Shown one piece after another: positions 1 to 8,314 of a DNA stretch of 38,398 nucleotides (position 1 is its first letter; every line of letters starts with the position of its first letter). Under the pieces are notes generated by a model that saw only the letters and a program-made list of their open reading frames with translations, did not search any database and was not told where the DNA came from. Origin of the DNA: Promethearchaeati archaeon (GTDB taxonomy: Archaea > Asgardarchaeota > Heimdallarchaeia > JABLTI01); assembly GCA_013166835.1 (NCBI GenBank), contig JABLTI010000047.1, positions 1 to 38,398 of the forward strand, in the 5' to 3' direction. The translations under genes and the position numbers were made by a program.

Positions 1-87
1 GAAGTTGAGGAAGAATTGATTAAAATCATTAAAAGTATGAGAGGAGTTAAAGGTAAGAAACCCAAAATTACGATAATAACAGAATGA
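1..87 (+). CDS. C-terminal end of an unidentified protein (partial)
   Basis: An open frame enters from the left edge and gives 28 codons before TGA. The tail is lysine-rich and ends in KPKITIITE. No domain can be recognised from so little sequence. The next gene, a GPN-loop GTPase, starts 24 bases downstream on the same strand with its own ribosome-binding site, so the two are probably co-transcribed. The continuous frame and close coupling are the only support for this being coding. Confidence 0.55.
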   Translation, partial: EVEEELIKIIKSMRGVKGKKPKITIITE

Positions 88-111
88 AATCGTATGTGAG
101 GTAAAATAATT

Positions 112-822
112 ATGTACACAGCTTTTATTGTAGGAACAGCAGGATCAGGAAAAAGCTTTCTGACATCAACCTTAGTTGATTATTTGAGATTAAACGAGAT
201 AAACGTTAATACATTGAATATGGATCCAGGAGTTCTGAGACTGCCTTATGCACCCGATATTGATGTGAGAGCTTACATTGATATTAATGAACTTATGAAT
301 GAATTTGAACTCGGACCGAATGGAGGATTAGTTGCTGCTGTTGATTTAATTACTTCACAATCTGAAGGCATTCTTGAGGAAATTAGTGATGGATCGCCGG
401 ACGTTCTTTTGGTTGACACTCCTGGTCAAATGGAATTATTTGCTTTTCGATCGACAGGTATAATTTTTGCCAATCAAATAGGTGGGAATAGACGTGTTCT
501 TGTAAATTTGATGGATGCAAATCTTTCTCAATTAAATATAATATCTAAAAGTGATTTAATAGAAAATGAACAGCTAGAAGAAGTACAAGATTGGATTGAA
601 GATTCTTTTAAATTTGAGGATGCAATAAACAGTTATGTAACTGGTGAGAGAAGAGAAATGTCAACAAAAATGTTGCAATTAGTTAATGAAATGCAAATGC
701 TCCCAGAAACTTTTCCAGTAAGTGCAAAAACAAACATGAATATCGACACTCTTTATGGTAAAATGCAATTTATTTGGCAGGGTGGAGAAGACTTCCAGGT
801 AGATGATCGTGTTATTCGTTAA
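112..822 (+). CDS. GPN-loop GTPase with a shortened G domain
   Basis: Cytosolic GTPase of the GPN family; archaeal members are homodimeric, and eukaryotic relatives take part in RNA polymerase II assembly. Visible motifs: Walker A GTAGSGKS (residues 8-15), the defining Gly-Pro-Asn insert (69-71, GPNGG), G3 DTPGQ (102-106) and G4 SKSD (145-148). The start is supported by GTGAGGT at 96-102. Length is 236 aa against about 250 for archaeal relatives. The shortfall sits in one place: only about 8 residues separate the LMDAN strand (133-137) from G4, where relatives such as Pyrococcus PAB0955 have about 30. That helical segment appears deleted in frame. The family is secure; whether this copy is a normal GTPase is not. 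Confidence 0.9.
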   Translation: MYTAFIVGTAGSGKSFLTSTLVDYLRLNEINVNTLNMDPGVLRLPYAPDIDVRAYIDINELMNEFELGPNGGLVAAVDLITSQSEGILEEISDGSPDVLLVDTPGQMELFAFRSTGIIFANQIGGNRRVLVNLMDANLSQLNIISKSDLIENEQLEEVQDWIEDSFKFEDAINSYVTGERREMSTKMLQLVNEMQMLPETFPVSAKTNMNIDTLYGKMQFIWQGGEDFQVDDRVIR

Positions 823-837
823 ATGCTTGTTAAGAAC

Positions 838-1704
838 TTAGTTCATAACCTCAACAGAAAGATTATCATTAGTTTCTTTCAAGATTTTACTAATTTCTTG
901 TACATGACCATAACCTAAAACTACGACAACATTGTTGTATTTCGTAATTACTTTGAGTATTTGTTTTGACATGAAGATATTTCGATCTTCTAATAGGATA
1001 GAATATAATTGAGGAAAGTTTTGATTAAAAACAGATAATATTGACTCGAGTGATTCTTGATCTTTAAAAATCTCTATCACTTCATTTAGATTAATTTCTT
1101 CCTCATCTTCAAGCTCATTAAAATTCTTTAGTGGTTCGCTTAGTGGCAAATCATCTTGATTTAATGGTTTAGCGACTATTTTTTTGTCGTACATGAGTTC
1201 GTCAATAAGTTGTTGGAATTTTGCAGCTTCCTCTCCAGACACTTCTTCCTCGAGAACTTTACTTATGTCTTGAATGGATCGATCAATGAGAAATATTGCA
1301 GCACCTATTTTTTTTGCTAATTTATAGGCAATTAGCATTTCCCTACCAGGTTGATCAGTATGTGTCAGACGTGCTAGTTCACTCTCAAAAAAACCAATAT
1401 CCTCTAAAACTGTTGCGAAATCTTGTTCATAATTGAATGTTGTTTTTTCTTCTTCATCTTCTTCTTTTGCTACAGACACATCATTAGTATCCTTAGTAGT
1501 TTCGTGTTTAGCAGATAATTCAGTAGTTTCATTTTCCAGTAGCGCTTTTAATCGATATTCATCTAATTCCAAACAAACTGCATCAGGTTTAACTTTTTCA
1601 AGAATTCTGGATACTTTTTCTTGACTTTCAGAATCAATATGTGTTATGCCAATTATAGTTACTTTTGCCAAGATATGAACACTTTCCAGAATAATTCTAA
1701 TCAT
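838..1704 (-). CDS. TraB/PrgY family protein
   Basis: TraB-domain protein. The family includes the enterococcal pheromone-shutdown protein PrgY and uncharacterised archaeal members, and shares a fold with Tiki/GumN-type proteins. The N-terminal motif VTIIGITHIDSES and the LELDEYR strand-turn carry the conserved His and Glu, and GYGHV near the C-terminus carries the second conserved glycine/histidine site. An acidic, low-complexity insert (about residues 60-90) interrupts the domain. The first ATG overlaps the stop of the upstream minus-strand gene by 8 bases, so the pair is translationally coupled; a TTG 11 codons in (LAKVTIIG) is an alternative start. No membrane segment is evident, unlike many TraB proteins. 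The substrate is unknown. Confidence 0.8.
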   Translation of the reverse strand: MIRIILESVHILAKVTIIGITHIDSESQEKVSRILEKVKPDAVCLELDEYRLKALLENETTELSAKHETTKDTNDVSVAKEEDEEEKTTFNYEQDFATVLEDIGFFESELARLTHTDQPGREMLIAYKLAKKIGAAIFLIDRSIQDISKVLEEEVSGEEAAKFQQLIDELMYDKKIVAKPLNQDDLPLSEPLKNFNELEDEEEINLNEVIEIFKDQESLESILSVFNQNFPQLYSILLEDRNIFMSKQILKVITKYNNVVVVLGYGHVQEISKILKETNDNLSVEVMN

Positions 1705-2908
1705 AACTAATTGATGCGGGGAGGTTTTTTAATTGATGTGTCCATTTCAAGACTGATTTCAATATATGTTTTATGTTAATTTTACTTTCATTTGATTTTA
1801 TTCTTTCAACAAAGGATATGAATAGTAACAGAGAGATTTGTCTTGGAACTGTAGAGGAATAATTAAGAACAAATTCATCTTTGCCCAACCTATTCACAAT
1901 AATTGTGGTAACCCATTGAGAGATATTACCAAGTAATCTTAATCCATCTTCTGTAAAAATAATGCTAACACCGTTTTCTTCGATAATCATTGGACTTAAG
2001 CTACCAAAAATCATTTTCTCGAAATCTTCAAGAATGTAATTTAAATCATCGGAATTAATTTTTGAGATATCATTTTTAGCTCCATAAATCTCACTAAAAC
2101 CTAAGATCGCAGATATGAATGGTCTAGAGCTACAATTGAGATGTTTCTTTAAAGCTTCAAATGAATCAGGAAGTTCATTTTCCCATTGTGCATATGCAGT
2201 TTCACTAAGATGATCATGGGTAGACTGGTCAAATATCATTTTAGGGATTTTACGCCAAATTTTCTCATCATCTACTGAGTAGAGTTCCTTTAGGATTTTA
2301 ATCTTGATAGTTTCGAGCTTGAATATAAGAAATCGTATAATGTCATAACTCCGATCAATATCATCAGGATTTACCCTTATGTATTGATGAGCACGACCAA
2401 TTGCGATTAGACGAGAAATCAATAATATTGCAGCTCTCATCTCAATCTCAATTCTATTTATGTGTTTATTTGATAGTTTTTGATCAGAAAGAAATGTTGT
2501 TAGTCTAGTAATTTTATTATCTAAATTATTCTTTGTTTTCATATCGCTTGAAATTCTTAGAAGTTCAGATAGTTTCCCAGAAATTTTTTCACTTTGTGGT
2601 AAACCCAAGTTTATTGACTCAAATTTAATGAAATCTTGAACCAAATCTCTTGATATAAGATATTTCAATAGTGAATATGCTTCTTGAACGTCTAGCTCCT
2701 CAATTATTTCATGCTTATTGCCTTTAGCTACAGATGCTGAGAACAGCATTAATACTTGAGGAAGACCAAGTTTCTTCACAACGTCATTAGTACTCACTTT
2801 TGAAAATTCATTGAGTAGTTTTTCCAATTCCTTTCTTGCGTCTTTTGAGTATTGTTTTGTTGCCACTTCAGCAATATCATCAAAAGTGCTATCAATCATT
2901 TTAATCAC
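1697..2908 (-). CDS. Unidentified helical protein with a lid-like segment
   Basis: Not recognised. It is almost entirely helical and soluble, 403 aa. Residues about 155-200 (RAAILLISRLIAIGRAHQYI followed by VNPDDIDRSYDIIRFL) resemble the C-terminal lid of MCM/AAA+ ATPases, where an Arg-Ala-His-Ala helix is followed by 'the D-region helix'. No Walker A or B motif is present, so it is not an ATPase itself. It overlaps the TraB-family gene by 8 bases, implying a two-gene operon transcribed away from the DUF47 gene. The 117-base divergent intergenic region is the likely promoter. The lid resemblance is pattern recognition only; it could equally be a histone-like helical bundle. Confidence 0.7.
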   Translation of the reverse strand: MIKMIDSTFDDIAEVATKQYSKDARKELEKLLNEFSKVSTNDVVKKLGLPQVLMLFSASVAKGNKHEIIEELDVQEAYSLLKYLISRDLVQDFIKFESINLGLPQSEKISGKLSELLRISSDMKTKNNLDNKITRLTTFLSDQKLSNKHINRIEIEMRAAILLISRLIAIGRAHQYIRVNPDDIDRSYDIIRFLIFKLETIKIKILKELYSVDDEKIWRKIPKMIFDQSTHDHLSETAYAQWENELPDSFEALKKHLNCSSRPFISAILGFSEIYGAKNDISKINSDDLNYILEDFEKMIFGSLSPMIIEENGVSIIFTEDGLRLLGNISQWVTTIIVNRLGKDEFVLNYSSTVPRQISLLLFISFVERIKSNESKINIKHILKSVLKWTHQLKNLPASISYD

Positions 2909-3109
2909 AACTCAACTTGCATAACTTAATTTGCTTCTAGTTCTTTCAAATTCTCTAGTCTTTGTAATACCTACTCTTTTTAATAAACTATTTTATTATC
3001 TAGACTATAGGATTTTGAAAATCCTATGTTACCTAAAAGGTTAAAAAGTAGAACCCATCGCTTGCTCTTAGAAATCAAAAACAACAATAACTATACAGGA
3101 AGCAAAAAA

Positions 3110-3763
3110 ATGGTTTATCATACAAATGGTAACAACGTAGAGAAAAAAGTTTTAGACATAATTCTAGATCACACAAGAGTTGTGCTTAATGGAACAGAAA
3201 CATTAACAAAAATAGTTGATTGTTGGAAAACAACTGGTCGAGATAAATTTAACAAATATATTAAGGATCTAGATTCTTTGGAATCAAAAGCAAATTCCCT
3301 AAAAAACAGTGCGATGAAGGAAATTACTGATGCAGGACCAGCATTATTATTCAGACAAGAATTAATACAAATAATTAGATCTACAGATCAGATTATTGAT
3401 CTTGGTCAAGGGGCTGCTTTTTTCTTACAACAACTAGATAATGAATGGGTTCCTCCAACAAATTTCGTTAAGAATTTATTAGCACTAATCGAGAAAACCC
3501 GTATTGTATCAAAATCATTGACTGATTTACTAAGAGCACTTTTCCAAAGCTTGGATAAAGTGATTGAAATCTCTGAATCTATTGAAATTATGGAAAACAA
3601 AGCAGATGCAAATTACCGTGCGTTAATCATTGAACTTGCTAATATGGATGCACAAAAAGGAGTTAATTTGTTCATAAGAGAAGCTGTTGATAGAATTGAA
3701 GATATGGTAGATTCAGCTAGAGATGTTGCATCATATATTCGTATTTATGCTATGTCTCGATGA
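3110..3763 (+). CDS. DUF47/PhoU-like helical protein
   Basis: All-helical protein of the DUF47 (TIGR00153) family, related to the phosphate-signalling protein PhoU. Members usually sit beside Pit-type phosphate transporters, but none is present here. Typical features are the repeated amphipathic helices, the E-x-x-A-D motif (MENKADANYR) and the C-terminal DRIEDMVDSARDVASYIRI helix, which carries the acidic metal-binding pattern of PhoU proteins. I start it at ATG 3110 (MVYHTNG) because AGGAAG lies just upstream; the frame continues to 3026 but those 28 residues look unlike the family. Length from this start is 217 aa, normal for DUF47. Confidence 0.8.
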   Translation: MVYHTNGNNVEKKVLDIILDHTRVVLNGTETLTKIVDCWKTTGRDKFNKYIKDLDSLESKANSLKNSAMKEITDAGPALLFRQELIQIIRSTDQIIDLGQGAAFFLQQLDNEWVPPTNFVKNLLALIEKTRIVSKSLTDLLRALFQSLDKVIEISESIEIMENKADANYRALIIELANMDAQKGVNLFIREAVDRIEDMVDSARDVASYIRIYAMSR

Positions 3764-3889
3764 AGCGAAAATTTCAATTCTTTTTTCCTTTATTTTATCA
3801 TTCTGTAAAAGAAATTATATTAATCTAGGAGGTATAATTTCTTCAAGAATAAATGTAAATGAATATCATAGAAGTCTCAGGTTTGAAAT

Positions 3890-4483
3890 TTGATGATCCC
3901 AAAAAAGAAAAAGCAAAACAAATCTAAAAAGAAAGCTGCTGTTTCTGCTGAATTAATTAAAAGTAGAGTTATGATTTGGGATCATGAACAAGGCTCTAAA
4001 ATCTATAATTCTGGTTTTTTTGGCAAACCACTTGGTATCAGAAAACCAAAGGGTGATAATTTCGATCGTCCTTTAGAATTGACATTAATAGAAGCTTGCT
4101 TTTTACTTGAGCATGAAAGAATTATAGTCTATTATCAAGGTAGCAAGGAAGAAGTCCCACTCAGTAAATTACAGAAAAAAGGCAAAGATAACATAAAGCT
4201 GTTCGATGAAAAAATGTTAATCTACAAGGATATTAGAAAAAGAGGTATGATTCCTCGACCAGGACTAAAATTTGGAGCAGACTTTGCAGTTTACCAGAAG
4301 GGACCGGGTTTGGATCATTCACCTTATGTTATTACTTCAATACCTCGAGGTGTTGAACTTAGTGCTATGGAATTAGTTCGTGCTGGAAGATTAGCTACTT
4401 CGGTTCGCAAAAAATTCGTTATTGCTTCTATTCAGAAATCAAATCAGATTCGATATTATGGTTTTGTATGGTTTAAACCTTAG
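3890..4483 (+). CDS. endA: tRNA-splicing endonuclease EndA
   Basis: Cleaves introns from pre-tRNA at the bulge-helix-bulge motif, leaving 2',3'-cyclic phosphate ends. The catalytic triad is visible in the C-terminal nuclease fold: Tyr135 (DFAVYQKG), His143 (GLDHSPY) and Lys174 or Lys175 (VRKKFVIAS). A single catalytic unit of 197 aa fits the homotetrameric (alpha-4) class. The N-terminus is a short lysine-rich extension (PKKKKQNKSKKK), absent from most relatives. AGGT at 3879-3882 sits 7 bases before TTG 3890; the next codon is ATG, so the start is ambiguous by one residue. It is followed 32 bases later by taw1, another tRNA gene. Confidence 0.92.
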   Translation: MMIPKKKKQNKSKKKAAVSAELIKSRVMIWDHEQGSKIYNSGFFGKPLGIRKPKGDNFDRPLELTLIEACFLLEHERIIVYYQGSKEEVPLSKLQKKGKDNIKLFDEKMLIYKDIRKRGMIPRPGLKFGADFAVYQKGPGLDHSPYVITSIPRGVELSAMELVRAGRLATSVRKKFVIASIQKSNQIRYYGFVWFKP

Positions 4484-4515
4484 AAAATTTAACAGATGTT
4501 TGAGAAGTTTTTGTA

Positions 4516-5502
4516 ATGTCTAAAACTGATAATAATGCGTCCTCGGTTATTTCACCACAAATAAAAGAACGCTTATTGAAACAAGGGTATCAGTTATATG
4601 GAAAACAAATCGCTGTAAAAAAATGCTTGTGGACTCATAATTATCTTAAGGAAGACAGATTCTGTTACAAATCAGCCTATGGTATACAAAGTCATAGATG
4701 TATTCAAGCAACTCCAACTCTGTTGTGCAATCACCAATGTTTGTTTTGTTGGCGATTACAAGAAAAAGACATAGGATTGAAACCGATTTGGGATGTCGAT
4801 GAATCTGAATTCGATTCACCGGAAGAAGTCTATAAGGGATTGAAATGGGGTTGGAAAAGATGCATCTCAGGTTACAAACCAGTTGTTTCAAAAGAGAAAT
4901 TCGACAAAGCATCAAATCCTAAACATGTAGCATTAAGTCTTGCAGGAGAGCCTACATTATATCCATTTCTTACAGATTTACTAAAATTACTTGAGAGTAA
5001 AGGATTATCTACTTTTCTTGTTTCTAATGGAACAAATCCTGAAGCTTTTCAAAAGATGATTGATACAAAAATATCTCCTACCCAATTATACATCACAATT
5101 CCTGCACCAAATAAGGTAGAATACATTAAGACTTGTAAACCGTTAATAAGTGATGGATGGCAACGCATCAATAAAAGTCTAGAAGTTATGGCTAAAATGA
5201 ATAGTAGAACAGTTGCAAGATTAACTATGGCAAAGAAAATCAACATGATTAATCCTAAAGAATATGTTCCTTTGATTAAGAAAGCAAACCCATCTTTTGT
5301 TGAAGTCAAAGGTTTTGTTCCGGTAGGATTTTCTCAATATCGGGTAACTCGAGCAAATATGCCTTTTATTGAAGATATTCAAGCGTTCACAAATCAGATT
5401 ATTGAGGAGCTCCCTGACTATCAGCAAGTCTTTGCAATGGAAGAGAGCAAAGTAGTTATCTTGTCTAATAACAAGCATCCTCTAAAAATACCAAATCTGT
5501 AA
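4516..5502 (+). CDS. taw1: 4-demethylwyosine synthase (Taw1/TYW1)
   Basis: Radical-SAM enzyme that condenses pyruvate carbons onto N1-methylguanosine-37 of tRNA(Phe) to form the tricyclic base 4-demethylwyosine. The radical-SAM cluster motif is Cys71-x3-Cys75-x2-Cys78 (CNHQCLFC). The second [4Fe-4S] cluster ligands typical of archaeal Taw1 are Cys37, Cys50 and Cys62. SLAGEPTLYP is the SAM-binding glycine-rich/GEPT motif. At 328 aa it is a normal length, lacking the flavodoxin domain of eukaryotic TYW1. It lies directly after endA on the same strand and ends 1 base before the convergent lysS stop. Confidence 0.95.
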   Translation: MSKTDNNASSVISPQIKERLLKQGYQLYGKQIAVKKCLWTHNYLKEDRFCYKSAYGIQSHRCIQATPTLLCNHQCLFCWRLQEKDIGLKPIWDVDESEFDSPEEVYKGLKWGWKRCISGYKPVVSKEKFDKASNPKHVALSLAGEPTLYPFLTDLLKLLESKGLSTFLVSNGTNPEAFQKMIDTKISPTQLYITIPAPNKVEYIKTCKPLISDGWQRINKSLEVMAKMNSRTVARLTMAKKINMINPKEYVPLIKKANPSFVEVKGFVPVGFSQYRVTRANMPFIEDIQAFTNQIIEELPDYQQVFAMEESKVVILSNNKHPLKIPNL

Positions 5503-5503
5503 T

Positions 5504-7129
5504 TCATTTTAGATTTTTCTTTATAGTTTTGATTGCTTGTTCTGTTCCGATAGTCTGAATATATGGGCCTAATTTGGGACCTCGATCTGTGTTCAAAAGA
5601 ATTTGATACAACAACTTGAAGAATTCTCCAGGTTTGATTTTAAATTCCCTTGCTATCTCGAAAATTTTACTTTGGATATCATCTGCTTCTACTAAATCTT
5701 TTATTTCTTTTATCAAGCTCTTGAGAGATGCTTTTTGTTTTTCATCTAATTCTATAGTGATATCTTCTAGCTGGGCAAAATCCTTCACCCAATTAGCTGC
5801 ATATCGAACTCTATCTTCAACATCCTTGAATGTGGCACCATCTCTGAGATAACCATATTCTATTAATCTGGTTTCAATGAATTCTTCAAATGCACTTTCT
5901 GGAGCAACAGATATCAGGTTTACAAGCAATGAATAAGGAATCTGTATTGATCTTTTTTCGGGTTGCTTAAGATGCCAACAATACTCATAGAGTCCATTCA
6001 TCTTTCGCTTTCGAGCAGCATTACCCTCTTTTATTCGACCAAAGTAGATATTTTCTAAATAATCCAGTTCTTTCATATAAACTGGGATATCATCAACTGC
6101 TAAGGTTCTACTCCCAGCCATTCGTTTGTAAGTAAGAAGAGCTAAAGATTGAGGTGAACCATAATTAAACCAAGTTTGTGGAGTAAACACATTTCCAGTA
6201 GATTTTGATATCTTAGATCCTCCTTTATCCAAGAACATTTCATAGCGAGCATGAGTAGGAGGTTCATAATCAAAGATTTCTTTGCAAACCTGATCATTGC
6301 AAGTAACAGATTCAAAGATATCCTTTCCAAATGCTTCAAAGTCTATTTGGAGTAAATCCCATCTCGCAGCAAATTCTACTTTCCAGGTAAGTTTGCCTTC
6401 TCCTTTGACAATATTAGCCCATCCATGATAACCACATCCATCGTGCATCTTACCACGGATTTCATCTCCTTCACAAACATATTCTACTTTACCTTTCTTG
6501 TCATCATAGCTAATTGCTTTAGTTGTGTATATTTTCCCGCATTGTTTGCAAATCGCATTATAAGGAAGTACTTTAGTGTACTTCTCTTGTCCAGTTGTTT
6601 CTTCTATGATTTCCCCTGCACGTTTTGCCTGAGCTAATAGCTTCTTGACTTGTGGAGCCATTTTACCTGATGTATATAATTCGTTTGCAGATGTAGGCGT
6701 ACATATTATTCCTGCTTGTTTAATTGATTCAATAAGTAAAGAAGACATATGTTGACCATAGCTGTCATGACAACCCCAAGGATCAGGAATCATAGATACA
6801 GGTTTGCCAAGATGCTCTTTTAATTCTGGAGGAATTCCAGCTGGAACTTTACGAAGACCATCCATATCATCTGCAAAAGCTATATACTCTGATTTTCTAT
6901 CTAAGTCTTCAATTGCTAATTTGAATCCAAAAGCTCGTGAAGCGTCAGCAAAAGAACCAATATGAGGGAATCCTGATGCACCGAGTCCACTTTCAGTTCT
7001 AATTACTTCTGGATGCTTTCCTTTTAGATTATCTTTACGTTCTAGCACACTGAGAGCTAATTTATCAATCCAGGTTCCACGACCGATAATTTCCTCTGAG
7101 TCATCACCAAGGTCAAATTCTTGTGTCAA
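5504..7129 (-). CDS. lysS: Class I lysyl-tRNA synthetase
   Basis: Attaches lysine to tRNA(Lys); the class I form is found in most archaea and a few bacteria. The ATP-binding signatures are HIGS (residues 56-59, the HIGH motif) and KISKS (306-310, the KMSKS motif). Two zinc-binding cysteine pairs are visible around CKQCG (194-198) and the CEGDE...HDGCGYH stretch. The C-terminal helical anticodon-binding domain is complete; 541 aa matches the family. The start is TTG at 7129 with AGGCGAAG upstream; no ATG lies nearby. It faces endA/taw1 convergently with a 1-base gap. Confidence 0.96.
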   Translation of the reverse strand: MTQEFDLGDDSEEIIGRGTWIDKLALSVLERKDNLKGKHPEVIRTESGLGASGFPHIGSFADASRAFGFKLAIEDLDRKSEYIAFADDMDGLRKVPAGIPPELKEHLGKPVSMIPDPWGCHDSYGQHMSSLLIESIKQAGIICTPTSANELYTSGKMAPQVKKLLAQAKRAGEIIEETTGQEKYTKVLPYNAICKQCGKIYTTKAISYDDKKGKVEYVCEGDEIRGKMHDGCGYHGWANIVKGEGKLTWKVEFAARWDLLQIDFEAFGKDIFESVTCNDQVCKEIFDYEPPTHARYEMFLDKGGSKISKSTGNVFTPQTWFNYGSPQSLALLTYKRMAGSRTLAVDDIPVYMKELDYLENIYFGRIKEGNAARKRKMNGLYEYCWHLKQPEKRSIQIPYSLLVNLISVAPESAFEEFIETRLIEYGYLRDGATFKDVEDRVRYAANWVKDFAQLEDITIELDEKQKASLKSLIKEIKDLVEADDIQSKIFEIAREFKIKPGEFFKLLYQILLNTDRGPKLGPYIQTIGTEQAIKTIKKNLK

Positions 7130-7223
7130 ATTCTTCGCCTACAAACATCATTATGCATTATATTAATCCAAAAACCAGTTATTTATATTAATTGCCCTAC
7201 AAATCGATTAATAGAAAAATTTA

Positions 7224-7247
7224 CTGAATAGCTATTAAGCTATTCAG
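7224..7247 (-). terminator. Hairpin terminator after the ABC permease operon
   Basis: A perfect 10-bp inverted repeat, CTGAATAGCT (7224-7233) and AGCTATTCAG (7238-7247), with a 4-base loop. Reading the minus strand, it follows the dppC-like stop by about 11 bases and is followed by TAAATTTTTC. It also separates the operon from the lysS start. A CTTTTTT run lies on the plus-strand side too, so it may work in either direction. Confidence 0.65.
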
Positions 7248-7257
7248 CTTTTTTAGA

Positions 7258-8301
7258 TTATCCAGCTGCTTGCTTCGGATCTATAGCGTCTAATAATGCA
7301 TCTCCCATGAGATTGAATCCCAGTATTGTTATGAAAATCATAAGTGCGGGCCATGTAGGCATCCACCAATAAGTCAGAAGATTGTCTCGGTGGTATGCTA
7401 AATCATCACCCCAAGTAACTGCAGTAGCATCTCCTAAACCGAAGAATGCTAAAGCAGCTATTTGGATTATTGTGTTAGCTATTCCAAGAGTTGTAATAAC
7501 TATCACCGGTGAAAGTGAATTTGGGATTATGTGTCTAAATATAATTCGTGCATCTTTCGCCCCGAGAGCTCGTTCTGCTTCGATAAATTCAGTTTGCTTG
7601 AGAGATAAGATTTTAGCTCTTACTATAAGACTCGTGCCTCCCCAGCCTATCAAAGCAAAGATAACAATGACAACCATATACAATCCACCAGGAATACTAC
7701 TTGCGATGTCTCGAAAGATAGCAACAACGAAAATGAATAATATGAAACCAGGCATTGCACTGATAACTTCATTTAATCTTTGAACTATGTCGTCGAAGAA
7801 TCCACCAAAATACCCAGATACAGCACCAATAATCATTCCTAAAACACTTGTAGTTATTTGTCCTACAATTCCTAAAATTAAAGACAATGATGAACCGAAA
7901 AAGGTTCGAGAAAGTATATCAAACCCTCGAGTATCAGTACCAAATGGATAATTAGCACTTGGCGCTAATGTTTGATCACCTGGAATGATATATCTTGGGT
8001 GGGCTATTAAGCGAATGTATTTTTCTGTTCCTGGAATCCAAATCTCGACATAATAATTGAGAATGTCGTAGGGATCATTTGTGGGATTATTCAAACCAAA
8101 TAATGCATCATATTGAAGAATTATGAAAGCAATCAGAGCCGTGACAATTAATGCCACTACTATATAGAAACCTATCATGCCCATTTGTGATTTCTTCATT
8201 CTTCTCATTACAATTGCCCAAAGATTAGATCCTTCGACAAGTTTGATTTCATCTAGTATTCTTGCTTCTCTTTCTGTTATTGCTTCACTAAGTATTGTCA
8301 A
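7258..8301 (-). CDS. Oligopeptide-type ABC transporter permease (DppC-like)
   Basis: Inner-membrane permease of the peptide/nickel/opine ABC family. It has an N-terminal signal-anchor segment (about residues 40-65), an extracytoplasmic loop, and five further membrane helices. The ABC-coupling EAA-type loop is visible as EAERALGAKDARIIFRHIIP. FGTDTRGFDILSRTFFGSSLSLILG is the standard DppC entry motif. Starts at TTG 8301 with GAGGTGG 6-7 bases upstream. It lies 13 bases after the DppB-like gene, forming a heterodimer pair. No ATPase or solute-binding protein lies in the window, so the substrate cannot be assigned. Confidence 0.93.
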   Translation of the reverse strand: MTILSEAITEREARILDEIKLVEGSNLWAIVMRRMKKSQMGMIGFYIVVALIVTALIAFIILQYDALFGLNNPTNDPYDILNYYVEIWIPGTEKYIRLIAHPRYIIPGDQTLAPSANYPFGTDTRGFDILSRTFFGSSLSLILGIVGQITTSVLGMIIGAVSGYFGGFFDDIVQRLNEVISAMPGFILFIFVVAIFRDIASSIPGGLYMVVIVIFALIGWGGTSLIVRAKILSLKQTEFIEAERALGAKDARIIFRHIIPNSLSPVIVITTLGIANTIIQIAALAFFGLGDATAVTWGDDLAYHRDNLLTYWWMPTWPALMIFITILGFNLMGDALLDAIDPKQAAG

Positions 8302-8314
8302 ATTTTTCCACCTC

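Noticed and set aside
1433-1624. Plus-strand Ser-rich frame opposite the TraB-family gene
   Set aside because: It mirrors the acidic insert of the real minus-strand gene; a shadow frame.
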